Shown: piece by piece, positions 56,961 to 64,000 of the stretch
Layout: each line of letters starts with the position of its first letter
How positions within the stretch are numbered: position 1 is the first letter of the stretch
Origin: Xanthomonas sp. DAR 35659
GTDB taxonomy: Bacteria > Pseudomonadota > Gammaproteobacteria > Xanthomonadales > Xanthomonadaceae
NCBI RefSeq assembly: GCF_041242975.1
Contig: NZ_CP162488.1
Location: 4,702,001 to 4,766,000, forward strand
DNA: 64,000 nt
Direction of reading: 5' to 3'
Position numbers and translations under genes: made by a program
Notes under the pieces: model-generated
What the model saw: only the letters and a program-made list of their open reading frames with translations
Database searches by the model: none
Told to the model about the DNA's origin: nothing

Positions 56961-58055
56961 ATGACCGTCCCCGCATTCGCCCGCCTGCTCGTCCTGTGTG
57001 CCAGCCTGGCTCTGGGCGCCTGCGCCACCCAGGCACCGCGCGCGCCCGAACGCACACCGGCCGAGATCAAGGCCGACATCGCGCGGCGCATCCCGGCGGC
57101 GATTCCCGATCGCAACGGCTGGGCCAACGACGTCTATGTCGCCCTGGCCTCGCAGGAACTGAGCACCAGCGCCGACAACATCTGCGCCGTGCTGGCGGTG
57201 ATCGAGCAGGAATCCACCTACCGGGCCAACCCACCGGTGCCGGGCCTGGGCAAGATCTCGCGCGCCGAACTCGGCCGCCGCGCGTCGGCATTGCATGTGC
57301 CCGGGTTCGTGCTCGACGCGGCGCTGGCGGTGACCTCGCCGAACGGCCGCAGCTACGGCGACCGCATCGCCGCGGCGCGCACCGAGCAGGAACTGAGCGC
57401 CATCTTCCAGGACTTCGCCGGCAGCGTGCCGCTGGGCCAGCGCCTGTTCGGCGGGCTCAACCCGGTGCATACCGGCGGGCCGATGCAGGTGAGCATCGCC
57501 TTCGCCGAAGCGCAGACCGACGGCTATCCGTATCCGCTGCAGGACACCGTGCGCCACGAAGTCTTCAGCCGCCGCGGCGGCGTGTGGTTCGGCACCCGCC
57601 ATCTGCTCGGCTACCCGAGCGACTACGATGCGCTGCTGTACCGCTTCGCCGACTTCAACGCCGGCTGGTACGCCAGCCGCAACGCCGCGTTCCAGGCCGC
57701 GCTGGCACGGGCCAGCGGCATCGCCCTGGCGCTGGATGGCGACCTGCTGACGCCGGGCGCGGACCTCGATGCCCCCGGCGCCACCGAGCGCGCCGCGCGC
57801 AGCCTGGGCGCGCGGTTGGGCATGGACGCACGCGCGATTCGCCGCGACCTGCAGCGCGGCAGCGATGCGGACTTCGCCGACAGCGCGCTGTATCGCCAGG
57901 TGTTCGCGTTGGCCGACCGCGACGCCGGACGGCCGCTACCGCGCGCCGTGCTGCCAGGCATCGCCCTGGAAAGCCCGAAGATCACCCGCAAACTGACCAC
58001 CGCCTGGTTCGCGCAGCGCGTGGCCGAACGCTGGCAGCGCTGCCTGGGCAGATGA
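56961..58055 (+). CDS. DUF1615 lipoprotein
   Basis: The 364-residue protein has a lipobox LALGACAT and matches the DUF1615 family (for example VIEQESTYRANPPVPGLGKI, HTGGPMQVSIAFAEA). The E-S-T/Y and GPMQVS segments resemble goose-type lysozyme/SLT active-site neighbourhoods, so a role in peptidoglycan turnover is possible. No biochemical function has been established to my knowledge. Confidence 0.85.
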   Translation: MTVPAFARLLVLCASLALGACATQAPRAPERTPAEIKADIARRIPAAIPDRNGWANDVYVALASQELSTSADNICAVLAVIEQESTYRANPPVPGLGKISRAELGRRASALHVPGFVLDAALAVTSPNGRSYGDRIAAARTEQELSAIFQDFAGSVPLGQRLFGGLNPVHTGGPMQVSIAFAEAQTDGYPYPLQDTVRHEVFSRRGGVWFGTRHLLGYPSDYDALLYRFADFNAGWYASRNAAFQAALARASGIALALDGDLLTPGADLDAPGATERAARSLGARLGMDARAIRRDLQRGSDADFADSALYRQVFALADRDAGRPLPRAVLPGIALESPKITRKLTTAWFAQRVAERWQRCLGR

Positions 58056-58079
58056 CCCGGCCGCTGAGCGGCGGCCGCG

Positions 58080-58418
58080 CTACTTCGGCTTGCGCAACGC
58101 CATCACCGACCAGCCAGTGGCGATGCCAAGCGCCAGCAAAACGACGCAGAGCACGCTGTCCCACGCGATCGAGAACCAATAGTGTCCTGGATCGGCCTCC
58201 AGCACATAGATCCGTTTCGGCCCGCCCCTCGCTGAGCCGATGTACACGCCGCTCAGCAGCGCCTTCGTCAGCAGGTAAAGCTTGATCGCGGCGCTGGCGC
58301 CGATGACCGCGGCCATCATCAGCAACAGCGGCCGTTCCAGACGCGCGACCAGCCGCTGCAGGCCGCTGAGTGGCGGCAGTGGCGGTGGCGGTGGAGGACG
58401 TCGTTTCCGTTTGCCCAT
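58080..58418 (-). CDS. small membrane protein, two spans
   Basis: The 112-residue protein has a short basic, proline-rich N-terminus (GKRKRRPPPPPPLPP), a span near residues 30-50, a periplasmic loop with KRIYVLEADPGHYWFSIAWD and a second span, SVLCVVLLALGIATGW. I recognise no family. It lies convergent to the DUF1615 gene, 24 bp from its stop. Confidence 0.7.
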   Translation of the reverse strand: MGKRKRRPPPPPPLPPLSGLQRLVARLERPLLLMMAAVIGASAAIKLYLLTKALLSGVYIGSARGGPKRIYVLEADPGHYWFSIAWDSVLCVVLLALGIATGWSVMALRKPK

Positions 58419-58540
58419 GGCTTCCTCGCCTGCGTAGGCGCCGCATTCTAGAGCGATGCTGGAGAACCCAGGCACAATGCATCACCGATACAACGCATCC
58501 ACACGCGGAGAAGTGCCTGGCCTGCGCGGTCGCGCCTGCG

Positions 58541-58885
58541 CTACTGCACTGCGCGCTGTCGTGGCTCGCCGAGCAGGCCGATGCGGCGAAACCACAGTTC
58601 CAGCGGCACCGTCACCAGCGGCGGCAGCGCCGCCAGCAGGCTCAACAGCCAGGCCCACCATGGCCAGCGCAGGCGGACGGCGGCGATCACGCTGACGGCC
58701 AGGTAGCACAGGAACGCTACGCCATGCAGGCGCCCGAACAGCCACACGCCCAGCTCGGTGGTCTGGGTCCCGTACTTGAGCAGCATGCCGAGCAACAGGC
58801 CGGCCCAGGTCAGTCCTTCGAAGAAAGCCGCGGCGGCGAACACGCGGCCAACGGGTGCGAGCGGTGCGACGGTGGAGGAAGGCAC
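58541..58885 (-). CDS. DUF3817-family membrane protein
   Basis: The 114-residue protein has three membrane spans with the DUF3817 pattern FFEGLTWAGLLLGMLLKYG and FGRLHGVAFLCYLA. The family is found next to transporters but has no known function. I chose a GTG start at 58885 because GGAG lies seven bases before it; the ATG at 58954 lacks a ribosome site. Confidence 0.72.
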   Translation of the reverse strand: MPSSTVAPLAPVGRVFAAAAFFEGLTWAGLLLGMLLKYGTQTTELGVWLFGRLHGVAFLCYLAVSVIAAVRLRWPWWAWLLSLLAALPPLVTVPLELWFRRIGLLGEPRQRAVQ

Positions 58886-59028
58886 AGGCGGCTCCAGCGG
58901 AGAGGGAAGATGCCGCGACGCGATGGCGGCGGCGACGCCCGCTGGCCGCGCCATTCTACAGACCCGCGACGCGCGATCGACGGCGCGGCGCGGCGAACCG
59001 GTCGCGCCGGCGCGACGCGGCGGCCGTG

Positions 59029-59763
59029 TCACGCCTCCTCGTCGAGCAGCGTGTCGAGCATGCGCTGCGGCTGCTCCAGGAACGCGCGCGTGAGCTGGTA
59101 ATGCTCGGTGTCGCGGTAGGCCACGCGCTGCAACCCGTCCTCGCCGATCTGCAGGATGTCGGCATCCGGGTAGGCCATCAGGATCGGCGAATGGGTGGCG
59201 ATCACGAACTGCGAGCGCTGCTGCACCAACTGATGCAGGCGCGTCAGTATCGCCATCTGCCGCTTCGGCGACAACGCCGCCTCCGGTTCGTCGAGCACGT
59301 AGAAGCCGTTGCCGCCGAAGCGGTGCAGCATCAGCGCGAAGAACGACTCGCCATGCGATTGCGCGTGCAGCGAGGTGCCGCCATAGCTGCTGATGAGACG
59401 GTTGCCCAGGGTCGGCGCCGCGTCCAGGCGGTCGATCTCGGTGGCGACGTTGTAGAAGCTCTCCGCGCGCAGGAAGAACCCGTCGCGCGCGCGGCGGCCG
59501 CTGCGGCCCAGGCGCAAGGCCTCGTGCAAGGGCGAATGCGAGGCCTGCGTGCTGAAGTTGAAGTTGCGGGTGCCGCCCTCCGGATTGAAGCCCCAGGCCA
59601 CCGCGATCGCTTCCAGCAGGGTCGATTTGCCGCTGCCGTTCTCGCCGACGATGAAGGTCACCTTGGGGTGGAAGCGCAGCACGCCCAGGTTGCGCACCGC
59701 CGGCAGCGAATACGGCCAGTCGCGCATCGAGGCGATCCGGTCCAGCTTCAGCGCCACATCCAT
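59029..59763 (-). CDS. AAA (ABC-type) ATPase, AAA_15/21-like
   Basis: The 244-residue protein has a Walker A motif VGENGSGKSTL, a signature-like region SHGESFF, Walker B VLDEPEAAL and a His switch IATHSPILM. It resembles the stand-alone OLD/RecF-like ATPases that hydrolyse ATP on DNA or act in defence and metabolite systems. No membrane partner or toxin lies beside it. The start at 59763 precedes LKLDRIASMRDW; the gene downstream is divergent to it in function. Confidence 0.87.
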   Translation of the reverse strand: MDVALKLDRIASMRDWPYSLPAVRNLGVLRFHPKVTFIVGENGSGKSTLLEAIAVAWGFNPEGGTRNFNFSTQASHSPLHEALRLGRSGRRARDGFFLRAESFYNVATEIDRLDAAPTLGNRLISSYGGTSLHAQSHGESFFALMLHRFGGNGFYVLDEPEAALSPKRQMAILTRLHQLVQQRSQFVIATHSPILMAYPDADILQIGEDGLQRVAYRDTEHYQLTRAFLEQPQRMLDTLLDEEA

Positions 59764-60063
59764 CAGATAGTGTTCGGCATCGATCGCGCGCACGTCCTGC
59801 TCCCGGCCGGCGGGATGCCGGACCACCCGCGCCAGTCTTGCGGCGACCTGCGCCGCACGCAAGGTGCCTGGCGCCCTAGCCGGCCCATGGCGACGGGTGG
59901 CGCGGACGCGCGCATCGCGGTCGACCCGCAAGGCGCCCGTGTCGCCCGGCAAACGGCAGGATCGCGCGTTGCGCCAGCAGCGACGCGTGCAGCCGCGCGC
60001 CGCATCTGATCGCGCAACGGCCGGATGACCGCGCCGCTTCGTCGGCCCCGCCCGCGGCCTCGC
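59764..60063. other. 300-bp stretch without a convincing gene
   Basis: This separates the ATPase gene from the 3' end of the GH42 gene. The overlapping frames are arginine-rich chance frames. No repeat or RNA is recognised. Confidence 0.45.
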
Positions 60064-62148
60064 TCAGCGGCGATCCTCCAGCACCGCCACCGCGTCGGGC
60101 GCCAGGTGCACCGTGTCGCTGGCGGCGCCGGCGTCGAGCAGCGAACGCATCGGCGCCGGCAGCCGCACCTGCTGCGCATCGGTGCCGTGATTGATCAACA
60201 CCAGCACGCGACGGCGGCCGTCGCCGCGCACGCCCACCTCCACGTCCGCGGGCACGTCGGCCAGCGGCGCACGCACGTGCGCATCGCGCAGCCAGTCGCC
60301 GGTGAGGCGATCCAGGGTCGCGTCGTCGAGCCAGGCGCCGACGTAGCTGATGCGCCCCTTGCCCACCTGCCGGGTCAGCACCGCCGGCTCGCCGTCCAGC
60401 CAGCCATTGGCCTGGCCGTAGCGCAACGGCACCTCGGTCTGCGCGGCGCGCGCCTGCAACTGCTCGGCCCAGATCTTCGCGCTGCCCTCGCCGGCCGCAC
60501 CGGCGACCGGGATCGGCTTGTCCAGCGCATAGAACTGCTGCACGCGGCCGCCCAGCAGTTCGCCCAGCGGACCGGGCTGGCGGTGCGGCTGCATGCCGTT
60601 GTCGGCGTTCTTCATTGCGCTGCGCGGCCCCAGCACCAGGTGCCCGCCGCGTTCGACATAGGCCTTCAACCGCTGCGCCTGCGCATCGCTGAGTACGTTG
60701 AGCGACGGCGCGACCACCAGCTTGTAGCCCTCCAGCGGCGCCAGCGCCGACACGACATCGACCACCTGCGCCTGCTGCCGCAACGGGCGGTAGAACGACT
60801 TCATCTGCACGACCGGATCGAAGTCGGCGGCATGCTTCTGGAAGCCCAGCGCCCAGCGGCTGTCGAAATCGTTGATCAGCGCGACCTCGGCATGCGGCGT
60901 GGTGCCGGCCAGCGCGGCGCCGGCCTTGGCGAACTCGGCGCCGACCTGCTGGATCTCCGCGTACACCGGCACCGGCTCGCCATCGGCGCCGACCAGGGTG
61001 CCGTGGTACTCCTCCTGGCCGTTCGGCGCCGCCCGCCACTGCCAGTACGCGACCGCATCGGCGCCATGCGCGACCGCCTGCCAGGCCATCGCCCGCACCT
61101 GGCCCTTGCGCAGCGCCACGTTGGTGGCGCGCCAGTTGACGAAGCCCGGTTGGGTTTCCATCACCCAGTAGTTGCGCTGCTTGTAGCCGCGGGTGAGATC
61201 GTGGCGCGCGGCATTGTCCACCCAGTCGTAGCGCTCGCCGGCGACATAGTCGTCCCAGGCGGCGATATCCAGCACGGCGTGCACCTTGTAGGCGTCGAAG
61301 CCGGCGAACCACCCCATCATGTTGGTGGTGATGAACTGGCGCGGATCGGCGTGCGGGCGAATCGCGTCGATCTGGTTGCGCGAGTAGTCGGTCCAGGTGT
61401 CGCTGACGAAGCGCTTCCACTCCAGCAGCAGCGCCGGATTCTCCTCATCCTCGCGCACCGGGATCTGTCCGAAGTCGTTGTACGTCTGGCTCCAGTACGC
61501 GGTGGCCCAGCGCTGGTTCAATGCGTCGATGTCGCCGTACTTGCGCTGCAGCCAGGCGCGGAACTGCGCCTTGGCCTCCGGATCGAACGAGGCCTGCGCG
61601 TACTCGTTGTCCAGCTGCCAGCCGACCACGTGCGGGTTGCGGCCGTAGCGCTGCGCCATCTGCTCGGCGATGGCGTGGGCGAATCGCCGGTAGCGCGCGC
61701 TGGCGAAGGAAAACTGCTGGCGGTTGCCGTGCTCGTCGCGCACGCCGTCCTGGCTGACCCGCAGCGTGTCCGGGTACGCCTGGGTCAACCACGCCGGTGG
61801 CGCCGCGGTCGGCGTGCCGAGCACCACCACCATGCGATGGCGCGCGGCCGCGGCGATGGCGCGATCCATCCAGCCGAAGTCGTACTGGCCCTCGCGCGGC
61901 TCCATGCGGCTCCAGGCGAACTCGCCGATCCGCACCACGCGCACATGCGCCGCTTCCATCAGCGCCAGGTCGCGCTCCCACTGCGCTTCCGGCCATTGCT
62001 CCGGATACCAGGCCACGCCCAGCAGCAACGGCGCGGCATCGGCGTAGCGCGTGGCCTGCGCGCGGGCCGCTGGCGGCACCGCCAGTGCCAACAACGCGGC
62101 GAACAGCAGCGCGAGCGCGCGCGGCGGAAACAAGGAAGACGATGGCAT
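60064..62148 (-). CDS. GH42 beta-galactosidase, exported
   Basis: The 694-residue protein has a signal peptide ending near residue 30 (AAR-AQ), a GH42 TIM barrel with LLGVAWYPEQW, the acid/base region GWQLDNEYA and the nucleophile region VMETQPG. A trimerisation domain (about 400-620) and beta-rich tail follow. It should release galactose from plant galactans or oligosaccharides in the periplasm. Divergent transcription next to a secreted xylanase fits a plant cell-wall utilisation locus. Confidence 0.9.
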   Translation of the reverse strand: MPSSSLFPPRALALLFAALLALAVPPAARAQATRYADAAPLLLGVAWYPEQWPEAQWERDLALMEAAHVRVVRIGEFAWSRMEPREGQYDFGWMDRAIAAAARHRMVVVLGTPTAAPPAWLTQAYPDTLRVSQDGVRDEHGNRQQFSFASARYRRFAHAIAEQMAQRYGRNPHVVGWQLDNEYAQASFDPEAKAQFRAWLQRKYGDIDALNQRWATAYWSQTYNDFGQIPVREDEENPALLLEWKRFVSDTWTDYSRNQIDAIRPHADPRQFITTNMMGWFAGFDAYKVHAVLDIAAWDDYVAGERYDWVDNAARHDLTRGYKQRNYWVMETQPGFVNWRATNVALRKGQVRAMAWQAVAHGADAVAYWQWRAAPNGQEEYHGTLVGADGEPVPVYAEIQQVGAEFAKAGAALAGTTPHAEVALINDFDSRWALGFQKHAADFDPVVQMKSFYRPLRQQAQVVDVVSALAPLEGYKLVVAPSLNVLSDAQAQRLKAYVERGGHLVLGPRSAMKNADNGMQPHRQPGPLGELLGGRVQQFYALDKPIPVAGAAGEGSAKIWAEQLQARAAQTEVPLRYGQANGWLDGEPAVLTRQVGKGRISYVGAWLDDATLDRLTGDWLRDAHVRAPLADVPADVEVGVRGDGRRRVLVLINHGTDAQQVRLPAPMRSLLDAGAASDTVHLAPDAVAVLEDRR

Positions 62149-62577
62149 AGCGGACTCGTCGAGAGGGGGAGTGGCGACCGAGGCACATGCGTGGCGGCCG
62201 ACCTCATTGTGCACGCGCGCACCGTGCGCGGACTTGCGCAACTTGCCACGCCTGGATGCGCAACTTCGCACAAAGCCGATTGGCCGCGCAGCCACCCGCG
62301 CAATCCGCATCGTCGCACCGTGCATTGACCGCAAGTGTGTGCATGCGCAGTGCCGGTCTGCCGCACGCCACCGAGCCGATACGACCGCGCTGCACCGCTC
62401 GGCCCACGCCTGTCCCGGGACAGCGCGCTGCCTGTCCTGCATCCACGCGAAGGCAATCCCTGCTTCGCTGCGCGTTGCATCTCAGTTGGCGCCGTTGGCG
62501 CATGCACCGATTGCCGATGTCACCTTCGCGGCGTAGCGTCGCGCCCTGCCCCACCGTTCCTTCCCGAGGAGACAGAC
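62149..62577. other. 429-bp divergent promoter region
   Basis: It separates the GH42 and GH30 genes. The notable feature is TGCGCAACTT at 62235-62244 repeated at 62257-62266, exactly 22 bp apart. No gene or RNA is seen. Confidence 0.5.
62235..62266 (+). promoter_or_regulatory. TGCGCAACTT direct repeat
   Basis: Two exact copies start 22 bp apart, about two turns of the DNA helix, which is the pattern of a two-site operator. It lies 87 bp from the GH42 start and 312 bp from the GH30 start. No regulator is identified. Confidence 0.35.
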
Positions 62578-63795
62578 ATGAAGACACCCCGCATGCTCGG
62601 CGCGTTGCTGGCGATGGCCGTCGCCGCCTTTTCCAGCGTTCCCGCCCGGGCGCAGAACGTCACCCTCAATCCGAACGAGACCTACCAGACCATCCAGGGC
62701 TTCGGCGGCATGAACGGCGCCGGCTGGATCGCCGACCTCACCCCCGCGCAGGTCGATCTGGCCTTCGGCAGCGGCGACGGCCAGATCGGCCTGTCGATCA
62801 TGCGCATGCGCATCGATCCCTCCAGTTCCGGCTGGAGCCTGCAGGTGCCGTCCGCGGTGCGCGCCCGCGCGCGCGGCGCGGTGCTGCTGGCCACGCCGTG
62901 GTCGCCGCCGGCGTACATGAAGTCGAACAACAATCTCAACAATGGCGGCAAGCTGCTGCCGCAGTATTACGGTGCCTACGCCAAGCACCTGCTGGACTTC
63001 GCCAACTACATGGCCGCGCAGGGCGCGCCGCTGTACGCGCTGTCCGTGCAGAACGAGCCGGACTGGCACCCGGACTACGAGTCGGCCGACTGGAACGGCA
63101 GCGACTTCACCAATTTCCTCAGCGTCCAGGGCGCCGGCTTCGGCACCCTGAAGGTGCTCGCGGCCGAGTCGTTGAACTTCAATCCGACCCTGACCGACGC
63201 CTTGCTCAACAGCGGCGCCAGCCAGCACGTGGACATCATCGGTGGGCATCTGTACGGCGTGCAGCCGAAGGACTATCCGCTGGCGCGCAGCAAGGGCAAG
63301 CCGCTGTGGATGACCGAGCACTACACCGACAACACCGACGGCAATGCCTGGCCGTCCGCACTGGGCGTGGCCAGCGAATTGCACAAGAGCATGGCGGCAA
63401 ATTACAGCGCCTATATCTGGTGGTACATCCGGCGCAGCTATGGGTTGATCACCGAAGGCGGCGCGATCAGCAAGCGCGGCTACGCGATGGCGCAGTACGC
63501 GCGCTTCGTGCGTCCGGGCGCCAAGCGCATCGGCGCTACCGCGGCCCCGTACAGCGATGTCGCGGTGACCGCGTACAAGCGCACCGACAACAAGCTGGTG
63601 CTGGTCGCGGTCAACACCGGCACCCAGTACCGCGAACTGAAGCTCACCCTGCCCAGCGGCAGCGCCGCCAGCTTCACCAAGTACAGCACCTCGGCCAGCA
63701 CCAACGTCGGCTACGGCGGCACCTACCAGGTCAGCAACGGGCAGACCGCGTTCTATGTCGATCCGCAGAGCGTGGCGACGTTCATCAGCAATTGA
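62578..63795 (+). CDS. xynC: GH30 glucuronoxylanase (XynC)
   Basis: The 405-residue secreted enzyme belongs to GH30 (subfamily 8 type). A signal peptide ends near residue 25 (ARA-QN). The acid/base is E160 in SVQNEPDWH and the nucleophile E247 in WMTEHY. An Arg pair (R285/R286, WWYIRRSYGL) fits the site that recognises the methylglucuronic acid side chain in Dickeya XynA. It cleaves glucuronoxylan and ends in a side beta-domain. It starts after GAGGAG. Confidence 0.93.
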   Translation: MKTPRMLGALLAMAVAAFSSVPARAQNVTLNPNETYQTIQGFGGMNGAGWIADLTPAQVDLAFGSGDGQIGLSIMRMRIDPSSSGWSLQVPSAVRARARGAVLLATPWSPPAYMKSNNNLNNGGKLLPQYYGAYAKHLLDFANYMAAQGAPLYALSVQNEPDWHPDYESADWNGSDFTNFLSVQGAGFGTLKVLAAESLNFNPTLTDALLNSGASQHVDIIGGHLYGVQPKDYPLARSKGKPLWMTEHYTDNTDGNAWPSALGVASELHKSMAANYSAYIWWYIRRSYGLITEGGAISKRGYAMAQYARFVRPGAKRIGATAAPYSDVAVTAYKRTDNKLVLVAVNTGTQYRELKLTLPSGSAASFTKYSTSASTNVGYGGTYQVSNGQTAFYVDPQSVATFISN

Positions 63796-63803
63796 GCGCT
63801 GCT

Positions 63804-63831
63804 GGCGCAGTGCCGTGGCTGGCACTGCGCC
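63804..63831 (+). terminator. hairpin after the xylanase gene
   Basis: GGCGCAGTGCC and GGCACTGCGCC flank a 6-base loop, starting 9 bp after the stop codon. There is no T-tract, but the stem is perfect over 11 bp. Confidence 0.5.
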
Positions 63832-64000
63832 GCGAGGCCTGCGGGACGCTGCCGGCATGGTCTGGCGCAGCGTCGCTTGGTCGTGCGGGCATCCGCTTTC
63901 CGACATGCGTGTCGCCGTCGCACACGATCTTCAATGCAGCGGAAGCCGCCCAAGATCCTCACGCATCGCCTGCCTGATGACGCATGCGGCGCGAGGCGGC

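Overview
The window is GC-rich DNA (roughly 70% by eye) with dense genes and strong codon bias. Gene content points to Xanthomonas or a very close relative: an EngXCA-type GH5-CBM2 endoglucanase, a GH30 glucuronoxylanase, a GH19 effector with the Xanthomonas T4SS recruitment domain (XVIPCD), and many copies of a GTAGGAGCGGCTTCAGCCGCGAC-type repeat. Species cannot be fixed from the sequence alone. I saw no rRNA, intact tRNA, complete insertion sequence, prophage or CRISPR array.

Layout. 1-2.7 kb: tail of an unknown gene, an aldo/keto reductase behind a conserved regulatory element, a GT2 glycosyltransferase and a GNAT acetyltransferase. 2.7-8.0 kb: a compact operon of a KAS III-like condensing enzyme, an OleD-like reductase, a metallo-beta-lactamase-fold hydrolase, an ATP-grasp ligase and a FemAB/GNAT-like protein. 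It looks like an uncharacterised small-molecule pathway and is the most interesting region. 8.3-15.6 kb: a GGDEF protein, a Rieske oxygenase, a PAS-GGDEF-EAL phosphodiesterase, an MpaB-like oxygenase and a membrane protein. 16.3-18.4 kb: a siderophore receptor behind a Fur box. 18.7-24.6 kb: small proteins, a LytS/LytTR-type two-component pair, a Tat-exported FAD oxidoreductase, and a minus-strand trio containing two degenerate AroQ-like (type II dehydroquinase) paralogues. 24.8-31 kb: an APC permease, tandem paralogous membrane proteins, an M28 peptidase and the endoglucanase. 31.3-39.5 kb: an M16 peptidase, SMI1/KNR4- and barstar-like proteins flanking a DUF72 gene, periplasmic trehalase and an AIM24-like protein. 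39.6-47.5 kb: a lytic transglycosylase, a PheC-like exported cyclohexadienyl dehydratase, an NHL/M23 protein, KptA and an AraC regulator. 47.8-51.6 kb: a small protein, CorA, a CycA-like permease and a DMT exporter. 51.9-53.8 kb: a T4SS immunity/effector pair. 54-59.8 kb: a methyltransferase, a divergent LysR/quinone reductase pair, a DUF1615 lipoprotein, small membrane proteins and an AAA ATPase. 60-63.8 kb: divergent GH42 and GH30 plant-polysaccharide enzymes.

How it fits together. The exported hydrolases (GH5, GH30, GH42, trehalase) and the siderophore receptor suit a plant-associated lifestyle. The effector/immunity pair suits contact-dependent killing. A 67-bp element upstream of the aldo/keto reductase recurs, 57 of 67 positions identical, next to the AraC gene 47 kb away, which suggests one small regulon.
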